A stretch of 64,000 nt of DNA, taken from positions 8,408,001 through 8,472,000 of the forward strand of contig NZ_FPJG01000006.1 in NCBI RefSeq assembly GCF_900119165.1, given 5' to 3'. Under the pieces are notes generated by a model. The model was not told where the DNA came from. It made no database searches and saw only the letters and a program-made list of their open reading frames with translations. This document shows, piece after piece, positions 48,414 to 60,322 of this stretch. The DNA comes from Amycolatopsis australiensis. GTDB lineage: Bacteria; Actinomycetota; Actinomycetes; Mycobacteriales; Pseudonocardiaceae. The position numbers were made by a program, and so were the translations under genes. The number at the start of each line of letters is the position of its first letter. Position 1 is the stretch's first letter.

Positions 48414-48872
48414 TCAGAAGATCGGCAGCAGGACGCCGTGCTCGGACTCCGGACGCGGGCCGAAGATCCGCCGGTCCGCCTCCGCGATCGGGACGTCGTT
48501 GATGCTGGCCTCGCGGCGGCGCATCAGACCTTCGTCGCTGAACTCCCACAGCTCGTTGCCGTAGCTGCGGAACCACTGCCCCTCGGCGTTGCGGGATTCG
48601 TACTGGAAGCGGACGCCGATGCGGTTGCCGCGGAAGCCCCACAGCTCCTTGCGCAACGCGTAGTCCAGCTCCCGCTCCCACTTCGCCGTCAGGAACCTCA
48701 CGATGGCCGCGCGGCCGACGACGTGCTCGTCGCGGTTCCGCCACACCGAGTCCTCGGTGTACGCGAGCGAGACGCGTTCCGGGTCGCGCGTGTTCCACGC
48801 GTCCTCGGCGGCCTGGACCTTCTGGCGGGCGGTGTCCTCGTCGAACGGCGGGAACGGCGGACGCGGGGTCAT
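48414..48872 (-). CDS. DUF1348 / nuclear transport factor 2-like protein
   Basis: 152 residues with an NTF2-like alpha+beta cone: [40 protein letters not shown], and the conserved [23 protein letters not shown] strands that define DUF1348. The family is thought to bind small hydrophobic ligands or detoxify; no reaction is established. ATG 48872 follows GGAAGGAG. It is divergent from a TetR-type gene and the promoter contains two matching operators, so it is the likely target of that repressor. Confidence 0.85.
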   Translation of the reverse strand: MTPRPPFPPFDEDTARQKVQAAEDAWNTRDPERVSLAYTEDSVWRNRDEHVVGRAAIVRFLTAKWERELDYALRKELWGFRGNRIGVRFQYESRNAEGQWFRSYGNELWEFSDEGLMRRREASINDVPIAEADRRIFGPRPESEHGVLLPIF

Positions 48873-48891
48873 GACGGCTCCTTCCACAAGC

Positions 48892-48909
48892 GGAGAACGT
48901 GCGTTCTCC
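48892..48909. promoter_or_regulatory. TetR-type operator 1 (near DUF1348 start point)
   Basis: GGAGAACGTGCGTTCTCC has perfect 8-base arms around a TG centre. It lies just downstream of the -10-like TAGTCT (48927-48922, minus) of the DUF1348 gene. Confidence 0.65.
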
Positions 48910-48926
48910 ACACCTGCCGCTAGACT

Positions 48927-48944
48927 AGAGAACGCTCATTCTCC
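48927..48944. promoter_or_regulatory. TetR-type operator 2 (near tetR start point)
   Basis: AGAGAACGCTCATTCTCC repeats the GAGAAC-N-TTCTC pattern of operator 1 with one mismatch per arm. The -10-like TAGACT (48921-48926) of tetR directly precedes it. Confidence 0.55.
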
Positions 48945-48962
48945 CCACCAGAGGCAGGTGAC

Positions 48963-49496
48963 ATGACTCCCACGGAGGCGACCGGCCGGCTCCTGGAAGC
49001 CGCCGAGGAACTCTTCTACGCCCACGGAGTCCAGGCGGTCGGAATGGACGCCGTCCGCGCGCGCTCCGGCGTCTCGCTCAAGCGGCTCTACCAGACGTTC
49101 CCGGCGAAGAACGACCTGGTCGAGGCCTACCTCCGGCGCCGCGACGAGCGGTGGCGGGCGTCGCTGCGCGATTACGTCCACGCCCGCGGCGACGATCCCC
49201 TGGCGGTGTTCGACTGGCTGCGGAACTGGTTCGCCGAGCCGGGCTTCCGCGGCTGCGCGTTCATCAACTCCTTCGGCGAGTTCGGCGAACCCGCCCCCGG
49301 CGTCGCGGCCGCGATCCGCGAGCACAAGGAGCACGTCCGGGCCTACCTGCGCGGCCTCGTTCGCGACCACGCCACCGCTGACCAGCTGTTTTCGCTGGTC
49401 GAAGGCGCGACCGTGCTCGCCGCGATCACCGGCAACCCACGCGAAGCGAACACGGCCCGCGAAGCCGCGAAGGCCATACTGACCGCTCAGGGGTAA
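48963..49496 (+). CDS. TetR-family transcriptional regulator
   Basis: 177 residues. The N-terminal helix-turn-helix is typical: GRLLEAAEELFYAHGVQAVGMDAVRARSGVSLKRLYQTFPAK with normal helix spacing, stated here in pieces because of its length (residues about 8-49). The C-terminal ligand domain contains GCAFINSFGEFGEP and a Leu-rich dimer helix. It is divergent from the DUF1348 gene; the two 18-base operators sit at both start sites, so it probably represses itself and that gene. Its last 10 bases overlap the convergent anti-sigma-like gene. Confidence 0.9.
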   Translation: MTPTEATGRLLEAAEELFYAHGVQAVGMDAVRARSGVSLKRLYQTFPAKNDLVEAYLRRRDERWRASLRDYVHARGDDPLAVFDWLRNWFAEPGFRGCAFINSFGEFGEPAPGVAAAIREHKEHVRAYLRGLVRDHATADQLFSLVEGATVLAAITGNPREANTAREAAKAILTAQG

Positions 49497-50344
49497 AGCG
49501 TCAGCGCGGGATCGAGCGCGACCTCGGTCAGCTGGGCCAGGCTCAGCGGGGGCGACGGCATGTCCGGCGGGATCCGCTTCTTCGCGCTGTCGGCGACGTT
49601 CTCCGCCTCGACGATCACGCCCGTCCCGTCGGGCTTGGCGACGTCGACCTGGTTGACCGTCGCCTCTCCGGGCGACGTGAACGTCTGCGCGACGATCGTC
49701 TCCCCGTGCGGCCCGCTCGTCCGGTCACACGATCCCTGCGCGCCTTCGGGCGGCGGGCCGCATTCGGTGGCGGGCGTCGCGTTCCCGCCGAGGCGTGTGA
49801 CGATCGCCCAGACGTTGCCCTTGCGCGGCCCGTCGGCCGTCGTCGCCGCGGCCATGAAGTAGTCCTCGCCCCCGCTGCACGTGCGCTCGTGCCGGACCCG
49901 CGCGGAAAACACGTGGTAGAAGGTCAGCGGCCCGTGCTGCTCGCCCTTCGGGTACTCGCCCTGGGCGTGCGGCTGCAGCCGCGTGCCGGGCGTGACGCGC
50001 TGCTGGACGGCGGCGGTCAGCACGCCGGTCAGCCGGTGCGCGGCGACGTCCGGGCGCTCGGGGATCGGCGCTCCGGTCTGCGGCGGGAAGGGGTTGACGG
50101 CGCACGGATCGGCCGAGGGCGACGGCGGCGCGCTGCCCGGCATCACCGCCCGGCCCGGATCGGCGGGCGCGAACACCAGCGCCGCGCCGACGACCACCGC
50201 CGCCACGCCCGCGCCCGCGGCGGTCCACGGGTTCACCACCCGGCGCACCCGCGCGCGGCGGCGTTCCCGGTCCACCACCGCATCGACGTCCACTGTGGAC
50301 GGTGGCACGGCGCCCATCACCGCGTCGAACTGTTCCTTGCTCAC
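49487..50344 (-). CDS. Putative anti-sigma-like membrane protein
   Basis: 285 residues. A charged cytoplasmic N-terminus (about 1-38, basic RERRRARVRRVV) is followed by one membrane helix (about 40-60, AAGAGVAAVVVGAALVFAPA), a Pro-rich linker and an extracellular domain with several cysteines. It follows a SigE-family sigma gene by 10 bases. The topology is that of an anti-sigma partner; the zinc-binding HXXXCXXC motif is missing, so the interaction is inferred from position. A similar module is at 59342-60807. Confidence 0.65.
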   Translation of the reverse strand: MSKEQFDAVMGAVPPSTVDVDAVVDRERRRARVRRVVNPWTAAGAGVAAVVVGAALVFAPADPGRAVMPGSAPPSPSADPCAVNPFPPQTGAPIPERPDVAAHRLTGVLTAAVQQRVTPGTRLQPHAQGEYPKGEQHGPLTFYHVFSARVRHERTCSGGEDYFMAAATTADGPRKGNVWAIVTRLGGNATPATECGPPPEGAQGSCDRTSGPHGETIVAQTFTSPGEATVNQVDVAKPDGTGVIVEAENVADSAKKRIPPDMPSPPLSLAQLTEVALDPALTLYP

Positions 50345-50354
50345 GGTCCCTCCT

Positions 50355-50846
50355 TCAGCTCTGGCTCGCGGCGACGAGCGCGCGCAGCGAGTCGAGCCCG
50401 CGCGCGGTCTGGCTCTTCACGGTTCCCGGCGAACACTCGAGGATCTCGGCGGTCTCCTCGACGGAAAGGTCGCAGTAGTAGCGCAGCACCACCGCGGCCC
50501 GGCGCCGCGGTGGCAGCGCGTCGAGCAGTTCGAGCAGGCCGATCCGCTCGACGACGTCGTCACCCGGAAGCACCGCCGGCTCCGGCAGCGTCTCGGCCGG
50601 CTCCTCCCGCCGCCAGGCTCGGCCCTTCTCGTCCAGCCACGTCCGGACGAGGATCCGGCGCACGTAGGCGTCGAGGTGCGCCATCCGCCGGGCCCGCGGC
50701 CAGTGCCGGTACAGCTTGCCGATGGTGATCGACACGAGGTCGTCGGCGAGGTGCCAGTCCCGGCACAGCAGGAAGGCCGTGCGGCGCATGACGTCCATGC
50801 GGGCCATGACGTAGTCGCGGTACCCCGCCTCTTCCGGCCGTTTCAC
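50355..50846 (-). CDS. SigE-family ECF RNA polymerase sigma factor
   Basis: 163 residues. Region 2: YRDYVMARMDVMRRTAFLLCRDWHLADDLV and the RHWPRARRM promoter-reading stretch (in pieces). Region 4: ALPPRRRAAVVLRYYCDLSVEETAEIL and SPGTVKSQTARGLDSL, a helix-turn-helix. Such SigE-type (SACE) sigma factors of actinomycetes usually govern envelope or secretion functions. GTG 50846 has a GAGGAGG site 5 bases upstream. It is divergent from the S8 protease gene; with its anti-sigma-like partner it may control that gene. Confidence 0.9.
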   Translation of the reverse strand: MKRPEEAGYRDYVMARMDVMRRTAFLLCRDWHLADDLVSITIGKLYRHWPRARRMAHLDAYVRRILVRTWLDEKGRAWRREEPAETLPEPAVLPGDDVVERIGLLELLDALPPRRRAAVVLRYYCDLSVEETAEILECSPGTVKSQTARGLDSLRALVAASQS

Positions 50847-50988
50847 GTAGTCCTCCTCGTCGCCCCCACACCGTGTTGAACGGGGTGCGCGGCCGCCGAG
50901 GTTGCTCGTAGCTCGAAAACCGGGCAACCCGCGGGCGCGCGGAGTCCGTTTCACGGGCCGAGGGATCCCGACAGTGAGGAAACATCCC

Positions 50989-53900
50989 ATGAAACGACCG
51001 ATCGCCGCGATCATCGCGGCGGCACTGGCCGCGGGTGTGCTCGGCGCCCCCGAGGCCGCGGCGGCCGAATCGCCCGTCGCCGCGCCGGACCGCATCACGC
51101 TGATCACCGGCGATCAGGTGCTGGTCAGCGGCCGGGACGTCCGCGTGCTGCCCGCGCGCCGGGACCGCCCGGTGCCGTTCCAGCAGTACACGCGGCGTGG
51201 CGACGAGTACGTCGTGCCCGGCGACGCCGCCATGCTGGTGAAGGCCGGGCGGCTCGACGAGCAGCTGTTCAACGTCACCGGCCTGCTGCGCCAGGGCTAC
51301 GACGACGCCCGCACGCCGCACGTGCCGCTGCTGGTCCGCCAGGCGGGGCCGGCGGTCGCCGCGCGGACCGGCGTGGCAGCCCGGCCGTCCGGGCTCGGCT
51401 ACACCGCGCTCGACGAGCCGAAGCCCGGCGCCGCCGCCTTCTGGAACCGGCTCACCACCGCACCGGCGACGCTCGCGCAGGACAACTCGAAAGTGTGGTT
51501 GAACGCGAAGGTGCACGCCAGCCTCGACCAGAGCGTGCCCCAGATCGGGGCGCCCGCGGCGTGGCAGGCGGGTCTCACCGGCCGCGGGATCCAGGTCGCG
51601 GTGCTCGACAGCGGCGTCGCGACCGGGCACCCCGACCTGGCCGGGCGCGTGACGCTGAGCAAGGACTTCACCGGCAAGGGCAGCGTCGAGGACGGCGCCG
51701 GCCACGGCACGCACGTCGCCTCGACGATCGCCGGCTCCGGCGCGGCCTCCGGCGGCAAGTACAAGGGCGTGGCGCCCGACGCGACGCTGGCCGTCGGCAA
51801 GGTCCTCAACGACTCCGGCGACGGCACGTTCGACGAGGTCCTGGCCGGCATGCAGTGGGCGGTGACCGAAGCGCACGCCCGCGTCGTGAACATGAGCCTC
51901 GGCGGCGGGCCGTCCGACGGGACCGATCCCGTGTCGGAAGCCGTGAACACCCTCACCCGCCAGTACGGCACGCTCTTCGTCATCGCCGCGGGCAACCTCG
52001 GCCAGGACGAATCCGTCGCGACCCCGGCGGCGGCCGACGCGGCGCTCGCCGTGGCCAGTGTGTCCAAAAAGGACGTCCTGAGCGGGTTCTCCAGTCGCGG
52101 GCCCCGCCTCGGCGACGGCGCGGCCAAGCCGGACGTCGCCGCGCCCGGCGAGTCCATCACCGCGGCGCGGCCCGCCGGTGTCCCGCCCGCGGGTGACCCC
52201 GTCGGCGACGGCTACCAGACGCTGAGCGGCACGTCGATGGCGACACCGCACGTCGCGGGGTCGGCGGCGATCCTCGCCCAGCAGCACCCCGGCTGGACCG
52301 CCGACCGGCTCAAGGCGGCCCTGACCAGCACCGCCGTTCCCGTCGACGCCGGCCCGGCGGCGGTCGGCACCGGCCGCGTCGACGTCGCCCGCGCGACGAC
52401 CACGACGGTCACCGCGACCGGCAGCGCGTCGGCGTACCTGCCGTGGCCGAACCGCGGAACGGCCAAGAAGGCCACCGTCACCTGGTACAACTCCGGCGCC
52501 ACACCGGTCACGCTGACGCTCGCGTCTTCCCTCGAAAGTGTCGCGTTTCCGCCGGCCGTGACCGTGCCGGCGGGCGGCAGCACCCCGGTCGAGCTGACCT
52601 TCACCGCGCGCGACGGCCACCCGGGCACCTTCACCGGTGTCCTCACCGCCCGCGGCGACGGCGTCAGCACCCGCACGGCGCTGTCGATGCGGCAGGAAGG
52701 CGAGATGTACGACCTGACCATCGGCCTGGTGAACCGCGAGGGCAAGCCGTGGACGACGACCGGCTACCCACCGGTGACGATCTTCGACCTCGACACCGGC
52801 GCGGTCACCAACGGCGAGCCGGGTACCTACCGGCTGCCGCGCGGCCGGTACGTCGTGAACAGCGTCATCGAGACGCCGCGGCCGGGTCAGGAACCGTCGT
52901 ACAGCTTCATCACCCACCCGGAGCTGGTCCTCGACCACGCCGTGACGCAGACCCTGGATGCGCGCGACGGCCACCCGGTGTCGCTCGAGCCGGACAACCC
53001 GGCCGCGCGCGGCGGCCCGCACACGGTCGAGCGGCTCAGCCGGGTCGCGGCGTGCGCGTGCGTCTTCGCCGCCCGGATGGATCTCGATCCGCGGTTCCAG
53101 CCGGCGTTCGCCGCGACGGTGCCGGGGACGGCGTCGCCGACCTTCGCGTTCAGCCAGGAACGCCGCGCCACCGAGCCCGACCTGGAACTCACCGCCGACG
53201 ACGGGACACCGTTCGCCGTCCGCGGGAGCTGGCTCGGAGCGGCCGCGCCGGCCGGAAAGACCACACTTCCGGTGGTTTTCGGCGGCACCGGCACCCCCGA
53301 AGACCTGGCGAAGATCGACGCGCACGGCAAGCTCGTGGTCGTCGAGCTGCCGCTGGGCACATCGGTGGGCGAGGCGTACCAACGGCTTTCCAACGTCCAG
53401 CGGGCCGGGGCGAAACTCGGCCTGGTCGGCCTGTCCGGCGGTACGGCCGGTCCCACGGTCCTCGGCGGCGGCCCGGACCTGACCCTGCCGGCGATCTGGA
53501 GCGGGCAGAGCGTGACCGCGCAGCGGTTCACCGAGCTGGCGAAGACCGGGCACGCCTCGGCGACGGTCGTCAGCCGTCCGTCGCCGGACTTCCGCTACGA
53601 GCTGGCGGACGGCGCCCAGCAGCGGGTGACGGCGCCCCGGGAGCAGCGGCCCAAGACCCGCGACCTCGCCGAAGTGCGCACGGCGTACCACGACAACGCC
53701 CCGGGCGAGGTCCGGTACGTCGCCGCGCACGAGTTCTTCGGCCGGATGGTCGGCTACGGCTACACCGAACCCGTCGCGGCGCAGCAGGAACGCGTCGAGT
53801 ACTTCTCCCCCGGCAAGTGGGAGACGGTGTGGACGGCCGGTTTCCGCGGCGAGCTGACCGAACACCTCGACGTGACCGCCGGCCGGAAGTACCGGCTCGC

Positions 53901-54588
53901 GTGGAACAAGGCCGTCGCGGGACCGTCGCTGCGCGGGCTGATCGTGACGTACTCCGGGGAGCCGCCGCGGCCGTGGGCGTGGCGCAAGAACGGCGTCTTC
54001 GACCTGTGGCTGCCGATGTTCGGCGACGCCGCGGGCCGGCCGCGCAAGCCGGACTCGGCCGCCGGCGACACGGGCTCGGTGAGCCTGGCCCGGGACGGCG
54101 TCGCGATCCCGGTCGAGCCGACCGGCGAACCGACGCTGGCCACTATCCCCGTGCCGGACGCCGACGGCGCGTACCGGCTCACCGCCGAGGTCCACCGGCA
54201 CACCGCCTGGTGGCCACTGTGGACGGACGTCTCGGCGGAGTGGGCGTTCCGCTCGTCGGCCGCCGCGGAGGGCAAGGCGTTGCCGCTGCTGACGGCCCGC
54301 TTCGATCCCGCCACCGACCTGCGGAACACCGCGCCGGCCGGGCGGGTCGTCACGTTCCCGGCGTACGTGGAGCGGCAAGGCGGCGGAGCGGGAAGCTCCT
54401 TGGCCGTCGAAACGTCCACGGACGACGGACGGACCTGGCAGCCCGCGCCGGTCATCCGCCTCGGTGACCACTGGACGGTCGTGGTGCGGAACCCGGCCAG
54501 TGGCTACGTCTCGCTGCGGGCGAGCGCCGCGGACGAGAGCGGGAACACCGTGCGGCAGACCGTGATCCGGGCCTACGGGGTCGGCTGA
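50989..54588 (+). CDS. Large secreted S8 family (subtilisin-like) serine protease
   Basis: 1199 residues. A Sec signal peptide (MKRPIAAIIAAALAAGV core, AEAAAA region) is followed by a propeptide (about 30-180) and the catalytic domain. The triad is D207 in VAVLDSGVATGHPD, H239 in GHGTHVAS and S416 in LSGTSMATPHVAG. After about residue 470 come 700 residues of beta-rich domains, including Ig-like/fibronectin-type segments and possible PA-like inserts, ending in a region that resembles bacterial Ig-like beta-sandwiches. ATG 50989 follows GAGGAAA. Its role is extracellular protein degradation; the long C-terminus may bind a substrate or cell wall. Confidence 0.92.
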   Translation: MKRPIAAIIAAALAAGVLGAPEAAAAESPVAAPDRITLITGDQVLVSGRDVRVLPARRDRPVPFQQYTRRGDEYVVPGDAAMLVKAGRLDEQLFNVTGLLRQGYDDARTPHVPLLVRQAGPAVAARTGVAARPSGLGYTALDEPKPGAAAFWNRLTTAPATLAQDNSKVWLNAKVHASLDQSVPQIGAPAAWQAGLTGRGIQVAVLDSGVATGHPDLAGRVTLSKDFTGKGSVEDGAGHGTHVASTIAGSGAASGGKYKGVAPDATLAVGKVLNDSGDGTFDEVLAGMQWAVTEAHARVVNMSLGGGPSDGTDPVSEAVNTLTRQYGTLFVIAAGNLGQDESVATPAAADAALAVASVSKKDVLSGFSSRGPRLGDGAAKPDVAAPGESITAARPAGVPPAGDPVGDGYQTLSGTSMATPHVAGSAAILAQQHPGWTADRLKAALTSTAVPVDAGPAAVGTGRVDVARATTTTVTATGSASAYLPWPNRGTAKKATVTWYNSGATPVTLTLASSLESVAFPPAVTVPAGGSTPVELTFTARDGHPGTFTGVLTARGDGVSTRTALSMRQEGEMYDLTIGLVNREGKPWTTTGYPPVTIFDLDTGAVTNGEPGTYRLPRGRYVVNSVIETPRPGQEPSYSFITHPELVLDHAVTQTLDARDGHPVSLEPDNPAARGGPHTVERLSRVAACACVFAARMDLDPRFQPAFAATVPGTASPTFAFSQERRATEPDLELTADDGTPFAVRGSWLGAAAPAGKTTLPVVFGGTGTPEDLAKIDAHGKLVVVELPLGTSVGEAYQRLSNVQRAGAKLGLVGLSGGTAGPTVLGGGPDLTLPAIWSGQSVTAQRFTELAKTGHASATVVSRPSPDFRYELADGAQQRVTAPREQRPKTRDLAEVRTAYHDNAPGEVRYVAAHEFFGRMVGYGYTEPVAAQQERVEYFSPGKWETVWTAGFRGELTEHLDVTAGRKYRLAWNKAVAGPSLRGLIVTYSGEPPRPWAWRKNGVFDLWLPMFGDAAGRPRKPDSAAGDTGSVSLARDGVAIPVEPTGEPTLATIPVPDADGAYRLTAEVHRHTAWWPLWTDVSAEWAFRSSAAAEGKALPLLTARFDPATDLRNTAPAGRVVTFPAYVERQGGGAGSSLAVETSTDDGRTWQPAPVIRLGDHWTVVVRNPASGYVSLRASAADESGNTVRQTVIRAYGVG

Positions 54589-54598
54589 ACGGAAATGA

Positions 54599-54637
54599 AC
54601 CGGTCCGGTGACGGGGAGCCGCCGTCACCGGACCGGT
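54599..54637 (+). terminator. Terminator after the S8 protease gene
   Basis: A perfect 16-base stem ACCGGTCCGGTGACGG / CCGTCACCGGACCGGT with a 7-base loop, 10 bases after the stop. Confidence 0.85.
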
Positions 54638-54670
54638 CCGGACCCACACCATCCCAACAGTGTGGAATCC

Positions 54671-54698
54671 GGCCTCCCCTCGTCAGGTAGGGGAGGCC
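54671..54698 (-). terminator. Terminator downstream of aceB
   Basis: Perfect 10-base stem GGCCTCCCCT / AGGGGAGGCC, with an 8-base loop, 10 bases beyond the aceB stop. It forms a back-to-back terminator pair with the one at 54599. Confidence 0.75.
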
Positions 54699-54708
54699 GG
54701 GGCCCCTG

Positions 54709-56316
<1,608 letters not shown>

Positions 56317-56407
56317 GGGATGCCTCCGCGAGCTGTGGGCAGGGGAAGGAAAAGGAGGGACGCGGCCCGGCGGCTGAGGGGGTGTCGCCGCCGGGCCGCG
56401 GCCGGGA

Positions 56408-57688
<1,281 letters not shown>

Positions 57689-57702
57689 CGGATCTCCCGG
57701 TG

Positions 57703-57717
57703 TTGCGAAGTTTGCGA
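57703..57717. promoter_or_regulatory. RamB-box candidate near aceA
   Basis: TTGCGAAGTTTGCGA, resembling the A/G-A-GTTTGCAAA core recognised by RamB, 15 bases upstream of the aceA start. An additional TTTGTGCGAAGAG lies at 57786-57798. Confidence 0.45.
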
Positions 57718-57809
57718 TTGCTCGCCTTGCCTGCTCTGACCATTGCACGCCAGGGAAAACCCGGTCCAGTCGTCCAATTTGCCAATTTGTGCGAAGAGTA
57801 CGTACGCTC

Positions 57810-57842
57810 TTTGCAAAGCTTGCGAATCGCTGGTTCGCAAGC
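57810..57842. promoter_or_regulatory. RamB-box candidates, aceA-ramB intergenic
   Basis: TTTGCAAAGCTTGCGAA at 57810-57826 contains the full TTTGCAAA core. GCTTGCGAA (57818-57826) and TTCGCAAGC (57834-57842) form a perfect 9-base inverted repeat with a 7-base centre. The pair lies between the divergent starts of aceA and ramB. Confidence 0.6.
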
Positions 57843-57916
57843 TGGCCGAAAATCCGCGTTCTTGACCGTTCACGTAACCGTTCAGGACCGGAAACCTTCC
57901 GGAGAGGCAGGCACGA

Positions 57917-59341
57917 ATGGAGAAGACTTTCGCCGGAGCGAGGTTGCGCCATCTCCGCGAAAGCCGGGCGATGAGCCAGGCCGACCTCGCCCGTGTGCTG
58001 GAGATCTCACCCAGCTACCTCAACCAGATCGAGCACAACTCGCGTCCGCTGACCGTCCCGGTGCTGCTGCGGATCACGCAGGCGTTCGGCGTGGACACCG
58101 AGTTCTTCGCCAACAACGACACCTCCCGCCTGGTCGCCGACGTCAAGGAAGCCCTGCTCGACGAGGTGCTCGGCATCGAAGTCACGACCAGCGAGCTCAA
58201 CGAGCTGGCGACGAACCTGCCGGCGATCGCGCAGGCGCTGGTCAAGCTGCACCGCAGCTACCGCAACGCCGTCGAGAGCACCGCCGCGCTGACCACGGAA
58301 AACGGCCTCGGCCTGCACGGCAGCGCCGCCGCGCCGCTGCCGCACGAGGAGGTCAGGGACTTCTTCTACGAGCGCGAGAACTACGTCGCCGAACTGGACG
58401 AGCGCGCCGAGAAGATGGCCGCGGAGATTCCGCTGCAGCGTGGCCAGGTGCTGAGCGCGCTGAAGGAACGGCTCTCCCAGCGCTACGGCGTCGAGGTCAC
58501 CAGCGAAGGCATCGACGAGGCGTCCGGTCAGCAGCACCGCTACGAGCCCGCGACGCGCGTGCTGCGCCTGGCCCCGAGCCTGCGCGTCGGCCAGCAGGCG
58601 TTCCGGATGGCTTCGCAGATCGCCCTGATCGAGTACGACGACCTGATCACCGAGCTGGCCGACTCGTGGGCGTTCTCCGGGCCGGCGGCCCGCTCGCTGG
58701 CCCGCGTCGGCCTGGCGAACTACTTCGCCGGGGCGCTGATCCTGCCGTACGGACCGTTCCTGGCCTCGGCCGAGCGGTTCCGCTACGACATCGAGCGGCT
58801 GTGCGACCACTACGGCGTCGGCTTCGAGACCGTGTGCCACCGGCTGTCCACTTTGCAGCGCCCGAAGCAGCGCGGCGTGCCGTTCTCGTTCGTGCGCGTG
58901 GACCGGGCCGGGAACATGTCGAAGCGCCAGTCGGCGGCAGGCTTCCACTTCTCCCGGGTCGGCGGCGCGTGTCCGCTGTGGAACATCTACGAGGCGTTCA
59001 CCCAACCGGGGAAGATCCTGACGCAGATCGCGACGCTGCCGGACGGCAAGAGCTACTTCTGGATCGCGCGCACGGTGTCCCGCAACATCGGCGGGTACGG
59101 CAGCCCGGGCAAGACGTTCACGGTCGGCCTGGGCTGCGAGCTGCGCCACGCCGGCCGGCTCATCTACTCGACCGGCCTCGACCTGGACGAGCCGGCCGCG
59201 GCGACGCCGATCGGGATGGGCTGCAAAGTCTGCGAACGGCCTGCCTGCTCGCAGCGCGCGTTCCCGACGATCGGGAAGCAGCTCACCGTGGACGAGAACA
59301 CCAGCACGTTCGTTCCGTACCCGGCGGTGCCGAAGAGCTGA
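57917..59341 (+). CDS. ramB: RamB-type transcriptional regulator of acetate metabolism
   Basis: 474 residues. The N-terminal XRE helix-turn-helix lies near residues 12-60 ([27 protein letters not shown] in pieces). The central to C-terminal part is the short-chain-acyl-CoA-sensing, DUF955/DUF2083-like body typical of Ram[48 protein letters not shown], and a C-terminal Cys cluster [16 protein letters not shown]. Its gene is divergent from aceA in this window; in M. tuberculosis Rv0465c likewise represses icl1 nearby. ATG 57917 fits the upstream GGAGAGG. Confidence 0.93.
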   Translation: MEKTFAGARLRHLRESRAMSQADLARVLEISPSYLNQIEHNSRPLTVPVLLRITQAFGVDTEFFANNDTSRLVADVKEALLDEVLGIEVTTSELNELATNLPAIAQALVKLHRSYRNAVESTAALTTENGLGLHGSAAAPLPHEEVRDFFYERENYVAELDERAEKMAAEIPLQRGQVLSALKERLSQRYGVEVTSEGIDEASGQQHRYEPATRVLRLAPSLRVGQQAFRMASQIALIEYDDLITELADSWAFSGPAARSLARVGLANYFAGALILPYGPFLASAERFRYDIERLCDHYGVGFETVCHRLSTLQRPKQRGVPFSFVRVDRAGNMSKRQSAAGFHFSRVGGACPLWNIYEAFTQPGKILTQIATLPDGKSYFWIARTVSRNIGGYGSPGKTFTVGLGCELRHAGRLIYSTGLDLDEPAAATPIGMGCKVCERPACSQRAFPTIGKQLTVDENTSTFVPYPAVPKS

Positions 59342-60322
59342 TCACCCGATCACGTGCGTGGTCCACTTCGTCTCGTCCGGGCCGAGCACCGTGATCCGGC
59401 TCAGGAGTTCCTCGGCGGTGACGCCTCCGATCTTCGGCTGGTTGAACGAGACGCACGCCTTCAGGCCGTTCTTCGTCACGCACTCCGGCTCGCCGAGGCC
59501 GTCCGTGGGGCCGCCGGGGGGCGAGACGTTGATCGTCGCCAGCCCGCCGTCCGCGGTGTACTGCAGCACCAGCCGCCACGGGACGCCGTCCTGGCCGGCA
59601 CGACGCCTCAGGTAACCGTCACTGAGGGAGAACGTGCGCGGCAGGCTGGTGATGTGCAGCGGCAGCGGAACCGGCCGGTTCCCGAACCGCACGTCGGCCG
59701 CCACCCGCGTCAGCACCTGCTGCAAGTCCGGGCCCGCGAGGTAGTACGCGTGCAGCTGGGCCCACCGGCCGTCCCGGGCCCGCCAGCTCAGGTAGGTGTC
59801 GCCGTGGTTCAGCGGGTCGTTCGCCTCGGTCGTGAGCCAGTAGCCGTCACGGTCGCCGACCCGGGCCGGGATCCGGGACGGCGACCCGCCCAGGCCACCC
59901 GGGATCGGCGGCTCCTGGTCGTGCACCGACAACCAGATCATCGGCGGCAGCTCGCCGCGGCCGACGGCCAGCGCGGCGTCGCCGTGCGCGCCCACGGCGT
60001 ACTCGACGCCCTCGATCTGCCCGGGCAACCAGCCGAAGCTCGCCTTCGTCTCCATGGGATTGTCCGCCGGCACCGGCGTGACGGGCGTGACCCCGGGGGC
60101 CGTGGCCACCGGCGCGGTCGCCGGCGGGACCGGCCGGAACAGCGAAACCGCCGTCACCGCGCCGGCCGTCACGACCGCGGCGCAGCCCAGGACCAGCGCG
60201 GTGGTCCGCACGCGACGACGGCGTCCCCCGATCCGGCGGGCGCGGCCGAGGTCGATCCGGGGTGGCGGGGCGGGCGCCTCGGCCAGTTCCTTCAGCTTGG
60301 TGGCCAGCTCGTGGTCGGTCAT
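59342..60322 (-). CDS. Putative anti-sigma-like membrane protein, second module
   Basis: 326 residues. The N-terminal part (about 1-38) is Arg-rich and cytoplasmic, with one membrane helix at 40-62 (TTALVLGCAAVVTAGAVTAVSLF), a Pro/Thr/Val-rich linker and an extracellular domain. The C-terminal part resembles CU044-type hypothetical proteins: ECVTKNGLKACVSFNQPK has two cysteines. It overlaps the preceding sigma gene by ATGA. The layout repeats that of the 49487-50846 pair. Confidence 0.65.
   Translation of the reverse strand: MTDHELATKLKELAEAPAPPPRIDLGRARRIGGRRRRVRTTALVLGCAAVVTAGAVTAVSLFRPVPPATAPVATAPGVTPVTPVPADNPMETKASFGWLPGQIEGVEYAVGAHGDAALAVGRGELPPMIWLSVHDQEPPIPGGLGGSPSRIPARVGDRDGYWLTTEANDPLNHGDTYLSWRARDGRWAQLHAYYLAGPDLQQVLTRVAADVRFGNRPVPLPLHITSLPRTFSLSDGYLRRRAGQDGVPWRLVLQYTADGGLATINVSPPGGPTDGLGEPECVTKNGLKACVSFNQPKIGGVTAEELLSRITVLGPDETKWTTHVIG

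Noticed and set aside
50560..54471. 1303-residue minus-strand frame
   Set aside because: Shadow of the S8 protease gene, with no signal, motif or ribosome binding site.
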